DNA of 42,289 bases from Nocardioides stalactiti (GTDB lineage: Bacteria > Actinomycetota > Actinomycetes > Propionibacteriales > Nocardioidaceae), in assembly GCF_014180715.1 (NCBI RefSeq), contig NZ_JACEFC010000029.1:1-42289 (forward strand), written 5' to 3'. Under the pieces are notes generated by a model. It ran no database searches and was not told the origin of the DNA. It was given only the letters and a program-made list of their open reading frames with translations. Both the position numbers and the translations under genes were made by a program. Positions within the stretch are counted from its first letter, which is position 1. The number at the start of each line of letters is the position of its first letter. This document shows, piece by piece, positions 8,820 through 15,971 of the stretch.

Positions 8820-10105
8820 GAGGCCCGGTGGCGGGGGACGGTGCGGACGGAGGGGTCGCCGACGCCGGCCTCCCCCACCTCCCGCAGGAGCGACGCTGCC
8901 GCACGCCGCCCGGAGACGAGGGCGCCCTGGATCGAGGAGGTGTCACGGTGGTCACCGGCCACCCAGGTGCCGGACCGCGACTGGTGGACGGGCTTGCGGA
9001 GCTGGTGGGGCGCGGTCATCGCGGGCAGTGCTTCCGGGACGTCACGGACGGCGACGGTCTCCCAGCCCTGCCGGGAGACCTCGTGCAGCTGGGCGGCGGC
9101 CTCGCGGGCGTCGTCCGCCTCGAGCACGGCGCGGCCCCCGACGTGGAGCACCGACGTCGCGATCAGCGCGCGGCCGTCACTGCTGTACTCGGGGGCCGAC
9201 GCGGTGAGCACCACTGAGCTCACGACCCCGGAGCCGTCCGCGTCCACGGCGAGGGCTGGGTCGTAGCGGCCCGCGGGGGCGGCAAAGTAGTAGGTCGTGA
9301 CACCCCGTGGGGCCGGCGCCGGACCGAGCTCGGGCACGAGCCGGTGCGCCGCCCACGGGTCGGTGGCGACGACGACCGCCGCGGCGTCGACGACCGTGCC
9401 GTCGGCGAGCACGACGCCGTCACTGTGCGTCTCTGCCACCTCGACGCCGAGGCGGACCGCCGAGGGCGGCAGCCGGTTGGCCATCGCCTCGGGGAGGGCC
9501 TGCATGCCGGCCGCAGGGACCGCCGACACGCCTCGGGCGAACGTCCGCATCATCAGGTCGGCGAAGACCCGCGACACCGACGCGTCCGGCTCGAGGACGA
9601 CGCCGGCCATGAACGGCACCAGCACGGACGACACGAGCGGCTCCGGCATCGCGTGCGACCAGGCGGCGCGGGCGTCGACGTCGGGGCGCCGCTTGACGGC
9701 CGCCGGCGAGGACGCGATCAGGCCCCCGGCATAGCGGGCCAGCGCGAGCTTGTCCCGGAGCCCGACCACGCCGGAGGTCGCGGCCCGGAACGGCGCGGTC
9801 GGCGACGCCAACGGGTGCGGGACGTCGTACAGGCGGCCGCCGCGGCGGACCCGGATGCCGCGCGGCAGCCTGCGCAGGTCGAGCGCCTTCAGGTCGACGG
9901 CCCGTCCGAGCGCCGGGTAGGCGGTGTTGAGCACCTGGAACCCACGGTCGATGACGAAGCCGTCGACGAGGTCGCTGCTGACCCGGCCGCCGACGTGGGC
10001 GGCCGACTCGAGGACGACGACGTCGAGGCCGGCGCTGGTCAGGCCCTGGGCGCAGGAGAGCCCAGCCAGACCCGCACCGACGATGACGACCGGCGGTTGG
10101 CTCAT
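8816..10105 (-). CDS. FAD-dependent amine-oxidase/phytoene-desaturase-like oxidoreductase
   Basis: 429 residues. VVIVGAGLAGLSCAQG (about 6-21) is the GxGxxG FAD-binding motif, followed by the GG motif LESAAHVGGRV. The C-terminal part (WVAGDHRDTSSIQGALVSGRRAA) is the second FAD contact of the monoamine oxidase/protoporphyrinogen oxidase/phytoene desaturase superfamily. It lies directly after the photolyase with a 4-base overlap. Related enzymes accompany photolyases and B12-dependent MerR regulators in other light-inducible loci, so a role in a light-induced pigment or lipid modification is plausible. No phytoene synthase is visible, so carotenoid synthesis is not claimed. Confidence 0.85.
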   Translation of the reverse strand: MSQPPVVIVGAGLAGLSCAQGLTSAGLDVVVLESAAHVGGRVSSDLVDGFVIDRGFQVLNTAYPALGRAVDLKALDLRRLPRGIRVRRGGRLYDVPHPLASPTAPFRAATSGVVGLRDKLALARYAGGLIASSPAAVKRRPDVDARAAWSHAMPEPLVSSVLVPFMAGVVLEPDASVSRVFADLMMRTFARGVSAVPAAGMQALPEAMANRLPPSAVRLGVEVAETHSDGVVLADGTVVDAAAVVVATDPWAAHRLVPELGPAPAPRGVTTYYFAAPAGRYDPALAVDADGSGVVSSVVLTASAPEYSSDGRALIATSVLHVGGRAVLEADDAREAAAQLHEVSRQGWETVAVRDVPEALPAMTAPHQLRKPVHQSRSGTWVAGDHRDTSSIQGALVSGRRAAASLLREVGEAGVGDPSVRTVPRHRAS

Positions 10106-11466
10106 GTGTTCCTCTTCGCTCGTTCGTAGCGGTCCAGCGCCTCGCGCCGCTCGTCGTCATGGTCGACGATGCGCTCGGCGTAGCCGCTCTCGTAGCCCTG
10201 CTCGTGCTGCCAGGGCTCGTGCGCGGCCGCACCCTGGAGGTGCGCCAGCTCCGGTACCCAGCGACGGACGTAGTCACCCTCCGGGTCGAAGCGCTTGCCC
10301 TGGCTGACCGGGTTGAAGACCCGGAAGTACGGCGCCGCGTCGGTGCCGGTCCCGGCCACCCACTGCCATCCCTGGTTGTTGGAGGCGAGGTCGCCGTCGA
10401 CGAGCAGGTCGAGGAAGTGCCGAGCGCCGACCGGCCACCAGACGTGCAGGTCCTTGACGAGGAAGCTGGCGGTGATCATCCGCACCCGGTTGTGCATCCA
10501 GCCGGTGTCCCGCAGCTGCCGCATCCCCGCGTCGACGATCGGGAAGCCGGTCCGACCCTCGCGCCAGGCGTCGACCAGGTCCTCGACGGACCGTCCCTCG
10601 TCGTACCGCATCCCACCGAGGTCGGTGCGCAGGTCGCCCCACGCCGAGTCGGGCCGGTGCCACAGCACGTCGGCGTAGAACTCCCGCCAGATGATCTCCG
10701 TGACGAACGTCCGGGCGCCGCCGGACTCGGCGTGCGGGCTCCGCCGGACGTCGGCGAGCAGGGTGCGGGGGTGGATCTCCCCGAAGCGGAGGGCGGTGGA
10801 CAACCGACTGGTGCCGTCGAGGTCGGGCCGGTCGCGCCGCTCGCCGTAGTCGGCGATCCCGTCGTCGAGGAAGCAGTGCCAGCGGTCGAGCGCGGCCTGC
10901 TCGCCGACGGGGCCGAACGAGCCGCCGGCCTTCACGAGCTCCTCGTCGAGGCCCTCGCTGTCGATGGTGCGCCGCCACTTCAGCCCGGACGGGACCTCGA
11001 CCGGCGCCTCGACGTGGTGCTCACGCCAGGACCGGGAGAAGGGCGTGAAGACCTTGAACGGGGTCCCGGCATTGGTCCGCAACGTGCCCGGGCGTACGGC
11101 GTACGGCGTGCCGCTCGACGCCATCGGCACGCCGAGGTCGTCGAGCGCCGCGGCGACGGCGCGGTCGCGCCTCACGGCGTAGGGCGTGAACTCCCCGGTC
11201 ACGTGGACGCTCCGCGCACCGACCTCCGCAGCGACCTGGGCGACCACCTCGGCCGGGTCGCCCGAGCGTACGACGAGGGCGCCCCCAGTGCCCTCGTCGT
11301 ACGCGGCCAGCGACGCTTCGAGACGGCTGAGCCGAGCCCCGCCCGCCCGAGACAAGCGGGGATCACGGACGAACAGCGGCAGGACCGGACCGTCCTGCAC
11401 CGCCGGGGCCAGCGCCGGGTGGTCGGACAACCGGAGGTCGCGTCGGAGCCAGAGGATCGCCGTCAT
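10102..11466 (-). CDS. phr: Deoxyribodipyrimidine photo-lyase
   Basis: 454 residues, normal for class I photolyases. The start TAILWLRRDLRLSDHPAL is the antenna-domain beginning. The C-terminal FAD domain has TSRLSTALRFGEIHPRTL, FVTEIIWREFYADVLW, GFPIVDAGMRQLRDTGWMHNRVRM and ASNNQGWQWVAGTGTDAAPYFRVFNP, the most conserved photolyase block, with the Asn and Trp residues near FAD. It repairs UV-induced cyclobutane dimers using blue light. A (6-4) photolyase or cryptochrome is less likely given the block sequence. It is the first gene of a four-gene operon whose promoter is overlaid by CarH-type repeats. Confidence 0.95.
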   Translation of the reverse strand: MTAILWLRRDLRLSDHPALAPAVQDGPVLPLFVRDPRLSRAGGARLSRLEASLAAYDEGTGGALVVRSGDPAEVVAQVAAEVGARSVHVTGEFTPYAVRRDRAVAAALDDLGVPMASSGTPYAVRPGTLRTNAGTPFKVFTPFSRSWREHHVEAPVEVPSGLKWRRTIDSEGLDEELVKAGGSFGPVGEQAALDRWHCFLDDGIADYGERRDRPDLDGTSRLSTALRFGEIHPRTLLADVRRSPHAESGGARTFVTEIIWREFYADVLWHRPDSAWGDLRTDLGGMRYDEGRSVEDLVDAWREGRTGFPIVDAGMRQLRDTGWMHNRVRMITASFLVKDLHVWWPVGARHFLDLLVDGDLASNNQGWQWVAGTGTDAAPYFRVFNPVSQGKRFDPEGDYVRRWVPELAHLQGAAAHEPWQHEQGYESGYAERIVDHDDERREALDRYERAKRNT

Positions 11467-11535
11467 TCGACCCGCCCGACCTCGATCGACCGGGTCCTCG
11501 GAGGAACCGTTCCGGATTGCCCGCCCACGGCTCCG

Positions 11536-11565
11536 ACGCTAGAGTGTTTGTACAAGGTTTGTCAA
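11536..11565 (-). promoter_or_regulatory. Photolyase operon promoter: TTGACA, 18 bp, TAGCGT
   Basis: On the minus strand TTGACA (11565-11560) and TAGCGT (11541-11536) are separated by 18 bases and point to the photolyase ATG at 11466, giving a leader of roughly 60 bases. The -35 and spacer are overlapped by the tandem 11-bp repeats, as expected for a promoter shut by a CarH-like tetramer in the dark. Confidence 0.65.
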
Positions 11566-11591
11566 AGGTGTGGATAACGCTGTGAAAATCG
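11547..11591 (+). promoter_or_regulatory. Tandem 11-bp repeats, candidate CarH/LitR operator
   Basis: TTTGTACAAGG (11547-11557) is followed without a gap by TTTGTCAAAGG (11558-11568) and the weaker TGTGGATAACG (11569-11579). After one base comes TGTGAAAATCG (11581-11591). Thermus CarH tetramers are known to bind three tandem 11-bp direct repeats overlapping the -35 of their promoter; both features are matched here, next to a CarH-like gene. The first two repeats are strong, the others tentative. Confidence 0.65.
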
Positions 11592-11614
11592 CTCGTCCGT
11601 CGGCGTCCGACGGC

Positions 11615-11620
11615 TAACCT
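11615..11620 (+). promoter_or_regulatory. -10 box for the MerR/B12 regulator
   Basis: TAACCT (TANNNT) lies nine bases before the regulator ATG at 11630, so the leader is at most a few bases long. A -35 is not obvious; the tandem repeats lie about 25-70 bases upstream of this box, so autoregulation is possible. Confidence 0.4.
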
Positions 11621-11629
11621 GGGCCGCCC

Positions 11630-12514
11630 ATGTACACGATCAAGCACGCCGCTGAGCAACTCGGGGTCAGCGTCTCGACGCTGCGCGCGTGGGAGACCCG
11701 CTACGGCATCGGGCCCGCCCGCCGCACCGACGCGGGCTACCGGATCTACGACGAGAGCTCGCTCCGCACCCTGGGGACGATGAACGCCCTGGTCCTCGAC
11801 GGCTGGTCGGTGCGCGCCGCAGCGGAGGAGACCCTGCGCCGGGCGGCGGCCGCGACCACGCTGGAGGCACGCGCGCTCGACGATGACTGGTCCCCCGACG
11901 ACCGCGACGCCCTCGTCACCGCCGCCGAGGCGATGGACCCGGTGGCCTTGTCGCGGGTGCTCGACCACCGGTTCGCAGCCGCGTCGTTCGAGACGGTCGT
12001 CGACAGCTGGCTGATGCCGGCTCTCGCGGAGCTCGGCAGTGCGTGGGAGTCCGGCCGGATCAGCGTCGCGGCCGAGCACCTCGTCTCGCACGCGGTCGCG
12101 CGCCGGCTGGGGGTGGCCTACGACGCCGCTGGAGCCACCGCCGGTCCCCCGGTCGTCCTCGGGCTCGCCCCCGGCTCGCGGCACGACCTGGGGCTCCTGT
12201 CCTTCGCGACCGCGGCGCGGCGCGCCGGGCTCGCGACGGCCTACCTCGGCGCGGACGTCCCCGTCGACGACTGGGCGACGATGATCGACCAGCACGACGC
12301 GGCCTGCATCGTCCTCGCGCTGCCGATGGAGGAGGACGTCCCCGGGGTCACCGAGACCGTCCGGGTGCTGGAGGACTGCCGACCCAGCCTGCTCGTCGCC
12401 GTCGGTGGCGCGGCCCAGGACCGGGCTCCCGACCGCTGCCTGCGGCTCGGCCACCGGATCGGTCCCGCTGCCGCCCTCCTCAGCCACGCCCTCGGGCGAC
12501 GCGTCGAGGTCTGA
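11630..12514 (+). CDS. MerR-family, B12-binding photoreceptor regulator (CarH/LitR type)
   Basis: 294 residues in the CarH order. The MerR winged helix is at 1-70 (MYTIKHAAEQLGVSVSTLRAWETRYGI). A four-helix cap at about 95-160 carries the Wx9EH light-sensing signature with Trp139, Glu149 and His150. A cobalamin-binding Rossmann domain at about 172-290 has a candidate lower-ligand His185 in GSRHDLG; the usual acidic residue two before this His is Ser here. Known CarH proteins bind adenosylcobalamin, repress in the dark as tetramers and fall apart in light. It is divergent from the photolyase operon across tandem 11-bp repeats, so it probably makes that operon light-inducible. Confident on family and cofactor domain; light response is inferred. 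Confidence 0.88.
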   Translation: MYTIKHAAEQLGVSVSTLRAWETRYGIGPARRTDAGYRIYDESSLRTLGTMNALVLDGWSVRAAAEETLRRAAAATTLEARALDDDWSPDDRDALVTAAEAMDPVALSRVLDHRFAAASFETVVDSWLMPALAELGSAWESGRISVAAEHLVSHAVARRLGVAYDAAGATAGPPVVLGLAPGSRHDLGLLSFATAARRAGLATAYLGADVPVDDWATMIDQHDAACIVLALPMEEDVPGVTETVRVLEDCRPSLLVAVGGAAQDRAPDRCLRLGHRIGPAAALLSHALGRRVEV

Positions 12515-12532
12515 GCGACGGTCGGGGCCGGG

Positions 12533-13369
12533 TCAGCCCCCGTCGACCGACTCGCAGCCGAGCAGGCGGTCGATGCCGTCGGTGAGGACGCCGTCGAGCC
12601 CGATGTCGCAGAGGATGAAGTCCTCGCCGGCGCCGCCGTCGAGCCGGTCGTCGCCGGCGCCTCCTCCGAGCCGGTCGTCCCCGTCCTCGCCGTACAGCTC
12701 GTCGCGGCCATCGGAGCCGATGACCTGGTCGTCGTCGCCGCCGCCCCAGACGAGGTCGGCATGGTCGCCGGTGCGGATCCAGTCGTCGCCACCACCGCCC
12801 CACACCCGGTCGCGGCCGGTGAACCCGTTGAAGAAGTCGGGACCGTCCCCGAAGTGCGCGGTGTCGTGGCCGGCATCGGAGAGCATCGTCATCGCGTAGT
12901 CGGCACCGAGGGTGGAGGCGTCGAAGTAGTCGTCGCCGAGCCGCGGCCAGAACTCGAGCAGGAGCGGCTGGTCCTCGCTGACCCACCCGGGGACGCGGCA
13001 CACCGCCGCGACGCCGACCGCGACGTCGCGGGACCGGCAGCGGCGGGCGAGCTTCTTCCAGCGTTGAGTTCCGCTGTCCTCGAAGCGCAGGCCCTCGTCG
13101 GTCAGCGTCACGACGAGGTGGCTGTCCTGCTGGCCCGCGCGGACCAGGTAGCCGTGCTCGGTCCGGGTGATCATCGCCTGGTCCGGCAGCGGGGTGAGGG
13201 CGGACTCCCCCATCAGCGCCGTCTCGTACTCGTACGGCGGACCGGCCGTGCCCGGGCCGCCGGGCGGCTCACCCTCGGCGCGGGCCGGGCTCCCGCCCGC
13301 GACGAAGGACGACGTGACGGCGGCAGCCGCCAGCACCCCGATGACCAGTGCGTGAGCGCGTCGGACCAC
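12533..13369 (-). CDS. Secreted protein with RTX-like calcium-binding repeats
   Basis: 278 residues from the GTG at 13369, chosen because GGAGGGGAGGGG sits six bases upstream; in-frame starts at 13399 or earlier would put extra residues before the signal peptide. The N-terminus (basic VRRAHA, hydrophobic VIGVLAAAAVTSSFVAGG, then SPARA) is a good Sec signal peptide. The C-terminal third has glycine/aspartate nonapeptides (GGGGDDWI, WGGGDDDQVI, YGEDGDDRL, GGAGDDRLDGGAGEDF) that form calcium-binding beta-rolls. No protease or lipase domain is recognised before them, and no type I exporter is nearby. The middle region (about 40-170) is of unknown function. It ends 18 bases from the convergent regulator gene; a short GGGGC/GCCCC stem spans the gap. 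Confidence 0.75.
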   Translation of the reverse strand: MVRRAHALVIGVLAAAAVTSSFVAGGSPARAEGEPPGGPGTAGPPYEYETALMGESALTPLPDQAMITRTEHGYLVRAGQQDSHLVVTLTDEGLRFEDSGTQRWKKLARRCRSRDVAVGVAAVCRVPGWVSEDQPLLLEFWPRLGDDYFDASTLGADYAMTMLSDAGHDTAHFGDGPDFFNGFTGRDRVWGGGGDDWIRTGDHADLVWGGGDDDQVIGSDGRDELYGEDGDDRLGGGAGDDRLDGGAGEDFILCDIGLDGVLTDGIDRLLGCESVDGG

Positions 13370-13524
13370 GAAGCCCCTCCCCTCCGACGAGGGTCTCATC
13401 GGCAGGGCGCTTAGGCACCTGAGCGCCTGCGCGCGGTCGGTTGACACGAGGGCTAGGTTGGGGGTGGTTGGACAAACAGCCAGCGCTGACCGCGCACTCG
13501 GGCACTGGGTCAGGAGACCAGCCC

Positions 13525-13920
13525 ATGACCACCCGTCCACGGGGTCATCCCAGCTTCACCGTACGTTCCCGCTCCTCCGCCGCTCTCACCATCGTCCGGC
13601 TCACCGGCGAGCTCGACCTCAGCTCCTGCTCGGCCGTCATCAACGCGATCCGTGACGTCCTCGCCGTCCCCCTGCGTCGCGAGCTCGTCGTCCTCGACCT
13701 GCGCGAGGTGACGTTCTGCGACCTTGCCGGACTCCGCGCCCTCGACGCGGGCGCGGTCGCCCTCGCCGATGCCGGGATCAGGGTCGACGCGCACGACACC
13801 CCGCCGCCGGTGGTCAGGCTCGTGACGATGACAGGCGTGGCGCGATGGCTCCTCCCACCTCCCACCGCCGGTCCTCCGACGCGGGGGGCGACCACCGAGC
13901 TCAGCGAGGCGGCCTCCTAG
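13525..13920 (+). CDS. STAS-domain (anti-anti-sigma-like) protein lacking the phospho-Ser
   Basis: 131 residues from ATG 13525, with AGGAG nine bases upstream. A STAS fold is supported by LTIVRLTGELDLSS (about 21-34), VVLDLREVTFCDLAGLRALD (55-74) and the short total length. In RsbV/SpoIIAA-type proteins the loop reads D-S-[ST]-G-L, and the Ser is phosphorylated by an anti-sigma kinase; here it is Asp66-Leu-Ala-Gly-Leu, so that Ser is missing. The protein may bind its partner constitutively or serve another binding role. It converges with the GAF-ANTAR gene, their stop codons overlapping in CTAG. Confidence 0.8.
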   Translation: MTTRPRGHPSFTVRSRSSAALTIVRLTGELDLSSCSAVINAIRDVLAVPLRRELVVLDLREVTFCDLAGLRALDAGAVALADAGIRVDAHDTPPPVVRLVTMTGVARWLLPPPTAGPPTRGATTELSEAAS

Positions 13921-14645
13921 CGACCGCCGTCCACCGGAGGCGAGGCGGCACGGCGTCGCGCCTCGGGGATCGCACGGGTGTCGACGATCTCCCGGGCGAC
14001 GTCCCGCAACTTGCGGTTCGACTCCTGCGACACCCGTCGCAGCGCACCGAGCGCGCGGATGGCGTCGAGCTCGAACCGTTCCATCAAGATCCCCTGCGCC
14101 TGCCCGATCAGGTTGTGGAACTCCAGCGCCGACTCGGCGCTCGCCGCGGACTGGTGGCCCGCAGCGGCCAACGCCACCTGGGTGGCGAACGCGCGACCGA
14201 CCTGGACGTCGGTCGGGTCGAAGGCACGCGGGGTCCGGGCGCAGAGGCTCAGCGCACCGACCCGGCGGTCGTGGGTCACGAGCGGGAAGCAGAGCATGCT
14301 GCGGACCTCCGACGCCGCGACGGTGGCCCGCGCCCAGCCCGGCCACCGCTGCTCGACCGCCACGTCGGGGACCGACACCAGCACGTCCTCACGCACCGCG
14401 GACAGGCAGGGGCCCTCGCCCTGCTCGTGCTGCAGGCGGTCGACCGCACGCGGGAGGTCTCCGCTGGCCGCGGCCGTCGAGACCCGGGTCTTCGCCTCGA
14501 CGACCGAGATACCCGCCTCCTCGCATCCCGGCACCACCTCGACGGCGAGGTGGACGGCCAGGTCGAGGGTCGTCTGGGTGTCGGTCTCGGACGCCAGGGA
14601 ACGCGCCACCCTGCTGATCTGCTCGGAGAGCTCAGGCCACTGCAA
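13917..14645 (-). CDS. GAF and ANTAR domain RNA-binding antitermination regulator
   Basis: 242 residues from TTG, supported by AGGAGGT eight bases upstream. A GAF sensor domain spans about residues 20-165 and an ANTAR domain about 170-225 (IGQAQGILMERFELDAIRALGALRRVSQESNRKL matches the family core, written here over several blocks: IGQAQGILMERF, then RRVSQESNRKL). ANTAR proteins bind paired hairpins in mRNA leaders and prevent termination; many actinobacteria have GAF-ANTAR forms with unknown signals. It follows the AraC gene by only 6 bases, so they are likely co-transcribed. I did not find an obvious dual-hairpin ANTAR target in the window. Confidence 0.88.
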   Translation of the reverse strand: MQWPELSEQISRVARSLASETDTQTTLDLAVHLAVEVVPGCEEAGISVVEAKTRVSTAAASGDLPRAVDRLQHEQGEGPCLSAVREDVLVSVPDVAVEQRWPGWARATVAASEVRSMLCFPLVTHDRRVGALSLCARTPRAFDPTDVQVGRAFATQVALAAAGHQSAASAESALEFHNLIGQAQGILMERFELDAIRALGALRRVSQESNRKLRDVAREIVDTRAIPEARRRAASPPVDGGR

Positions 14646-14651
14646 GGGCGC

Positions 14652-15188
14652 TCACCTCCTCCGCAACGTCTCGCTCGGCAGGCACCCGTACCTCTCCCGG
14701 TACGACGCGCTGAACCGGCTGGCACTGGCGAAACCCCATCGGTGAGCGACGTCGGCGATCGACGTCCGGCTCGTGGCCCCGGCGGTGAGGAGCTCGTCGT
14801 GGGCGTGGTCGAGCCGCACCCGGCGAAGGTGCTCCATCGGCGTCGCGCCTGCGTACAGCTCGAAGGCGTGCTGGAGCGCGCGGACACCTACTCCTGCCGC
14901 AGCGGCGACCTCGGCGACCGTCAGCGGCTCGGCGGCGCGCTGGTCGATGAAGGCGAGCGCGCGCTCGACGGTGGCCGGACGCGGGCTCATGAGACCCTCC
15001 TCGGCGGCCGTTCGTGCGCTCCCGCCCGGCATGGTGGCGAGCCCGACCTCGGAGAGGATCCCGAGGTGCCAGGCCCGCACCTGCGGGTCGGAGAGGACGG
15101 GCTCGGGCTGGGACGCGAGCTCCTGGGTGAAGGTCAGCAGCGCAGCCCAGTAACGGGCTGCTGGTGTTCCGGTGGTCGTCGTGGTCAT
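14652..15188 (-). CDS. Short AraC-family transcriptional regulator
   Basis: 178 residues from ATG 15188, with AAGGA upstream. The last ~100 residues form the double helix-turn-helix of AraC/XylS proteins: LTVAEVAAAAGVGVRALQHA for the first and SIADVAHRWGFASASRFSAS for the second, followed by the family end (YGCLPSETLRRR). The N-terminal ~75 residues are too short for a typical AraC sensory domain. The gene lies upstream of the GAF-ANTAR gene in the same direction. A 13-bp direct repeat with 20-bp spacing lies in its own upstream region and may be its operator. Confidence 0.85.
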   Translation of the reverse strand: MTTTTTGTPAARYWAALLTFTQELASQPEPVLSDPQVRAWHLGILSEVGLATMPGGSARTAAEEGLMSPRPATVERALAFIDQRAAEPLTVAEVAAAAGVGVRALQHAFELYAGATPMEHLRRVRLDHAHDELLTAGATSRTSIADVAHRWGFASASRFSASYRERYGCLPSETLRRR

Positions 15189-15202
15189 CGAGTCCTTGGT
15201 AC

Positions 15203-15235
15203 CCGATGCACGGATTGCGATACCGCTGCACGGAT
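15203..15235. promoter_or_regulatory. Direct repeat, candidate AraC operator
   Basis: CCGATGCACGGAT (15203-15215) and CCGCTGCACGGAT (15223-15235) differ at one of 13 positions and start 20 bp apart, about two helical turns. AraC-family proteins bind direct half-sites about 20 bp apart. The pair sits 15-47 bases upstream of the AraC start and about 65-97 bases before the divergent hydrolase, so it could serve either gene. Confidence 0.55.
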
Positions 15236-15299
15236 CACGCACGACAACGGCGGTCGCGTGCGGCCCATCCGTCCCTGCGGGTGCTACGAATGACGGGCG

Positions 15300-15971
15300 A
15301 TGAAACTCGCTCCTCGCCTGCTTCCCGTGCACGTGCCCGACCGACCCCGGGGCGCGGTCCTGGTCCTGCACGGCGGCGGCTCCCGCGGGTCCCAGGTCCC
15401 CGTGAGCCCCACCCAGCTCTCGGTGCTGCGGATGATCCCCATCGCTCGGCGGATCGCGCGCGCCGCCCCCGACGAGCTCGCGGTCTACCGCCTGCTCAAC
15501 TCCGTGCGCGGCTGGGACACCCACCACACCCCGGTGCGGGACGTCGAGTGGGCGATGGGTGAGCTGCGGACGGCCCACGGTGGCCGCCCGACCTGCCTGG
15601 TCGGTCACTCGCTCGGCGGGCGTGCCGCCCTGTTCGCCGGGCACCTGCCCGATGTCGTCAGCGTCGCTGCACTCAACCCGTGGGTCTATCCGGACGACGA
15701 TCCCGACCTGCGCGGTCGCCAGGTGCTGGTCGTGCACGGCACCGCAGACCGCATCGCCGACCGGCAGCGCGCCGTCAGCGTCGCGCGGTACGTCGCTCGC
15801 CACACCCGGATCGGCTTCGTGACGGTCCCCGGCGGCAAGCACGCGATGCTGCGCCACCGCGACGTGTACGACGGGTTCGCGGCCCAGTTCGCCGTCGGCA
15901 CCTTGTTGGGCACCGAGCAGGCAGGACCGGTCGGCGCGGTGCTCGGCGGTGCTCAGTGGGTGGATGCCTGA
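15300..15971 (+). CDS. Alpha/beta hydrolase
   Basis: 223 residues. The fold and catalytic triad are visible: GHSLGG with nucleophile Ser104, Asp150 in HGTAD and His181 in GGKHAML. The oxyanion-hole segment is VLHGGGSRG near residue 23. It is a cytoplasmic serine hydrolase of the dienelactone-hydrolase/small esterase kind, since no signal peptide is visible. Substrate unknown. It overlaps the next gene by 8 bases, so the two hydrolases likely form an operon. Confidence 0.87.
   Translation: MKLAPRLLPVHVPDRPRGAVLVLHGGGSRGSQVPVSPTQLSVLRMIPIARRIARAAPDELAVYRLLNSVRGWDTHHTPVRDVEWAMGELRTAHGGRPTCLVGHSLGGRAALFAGHLPDVVSVAALNPWVYPDDDPDLRGRQVLVVHGTADRIADRQRAVSVARYVARHTRIGFVTVPGGKHAMLRHRDVYDGFAAQFAVGTLLGTEQAGPVGAVLGGAQWVDA

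Noticed and set aside
8816..10105. Carotenoid biosynthesis enzyme
   Set aside because: The FAD fold is shared with phytoene desaturases, but no phytoene synthase, cyclase or other carotenoid gene is present in the window.
12524..12540. Bidirectional terminator between the MerR regulator and the RTX-like gene
   Set aside because: The GGGGC/GCCCC stem is only 5 bp, overlaps a stop codon and has no U-tract on either strand.
12761..13414. Plus-strand ORF opposite the RTX-like gene
   Set aside because: It is an antisense shadow; the minus-strand frame has a signal peptide, a strong ribosome site and RTX nonapeptides.
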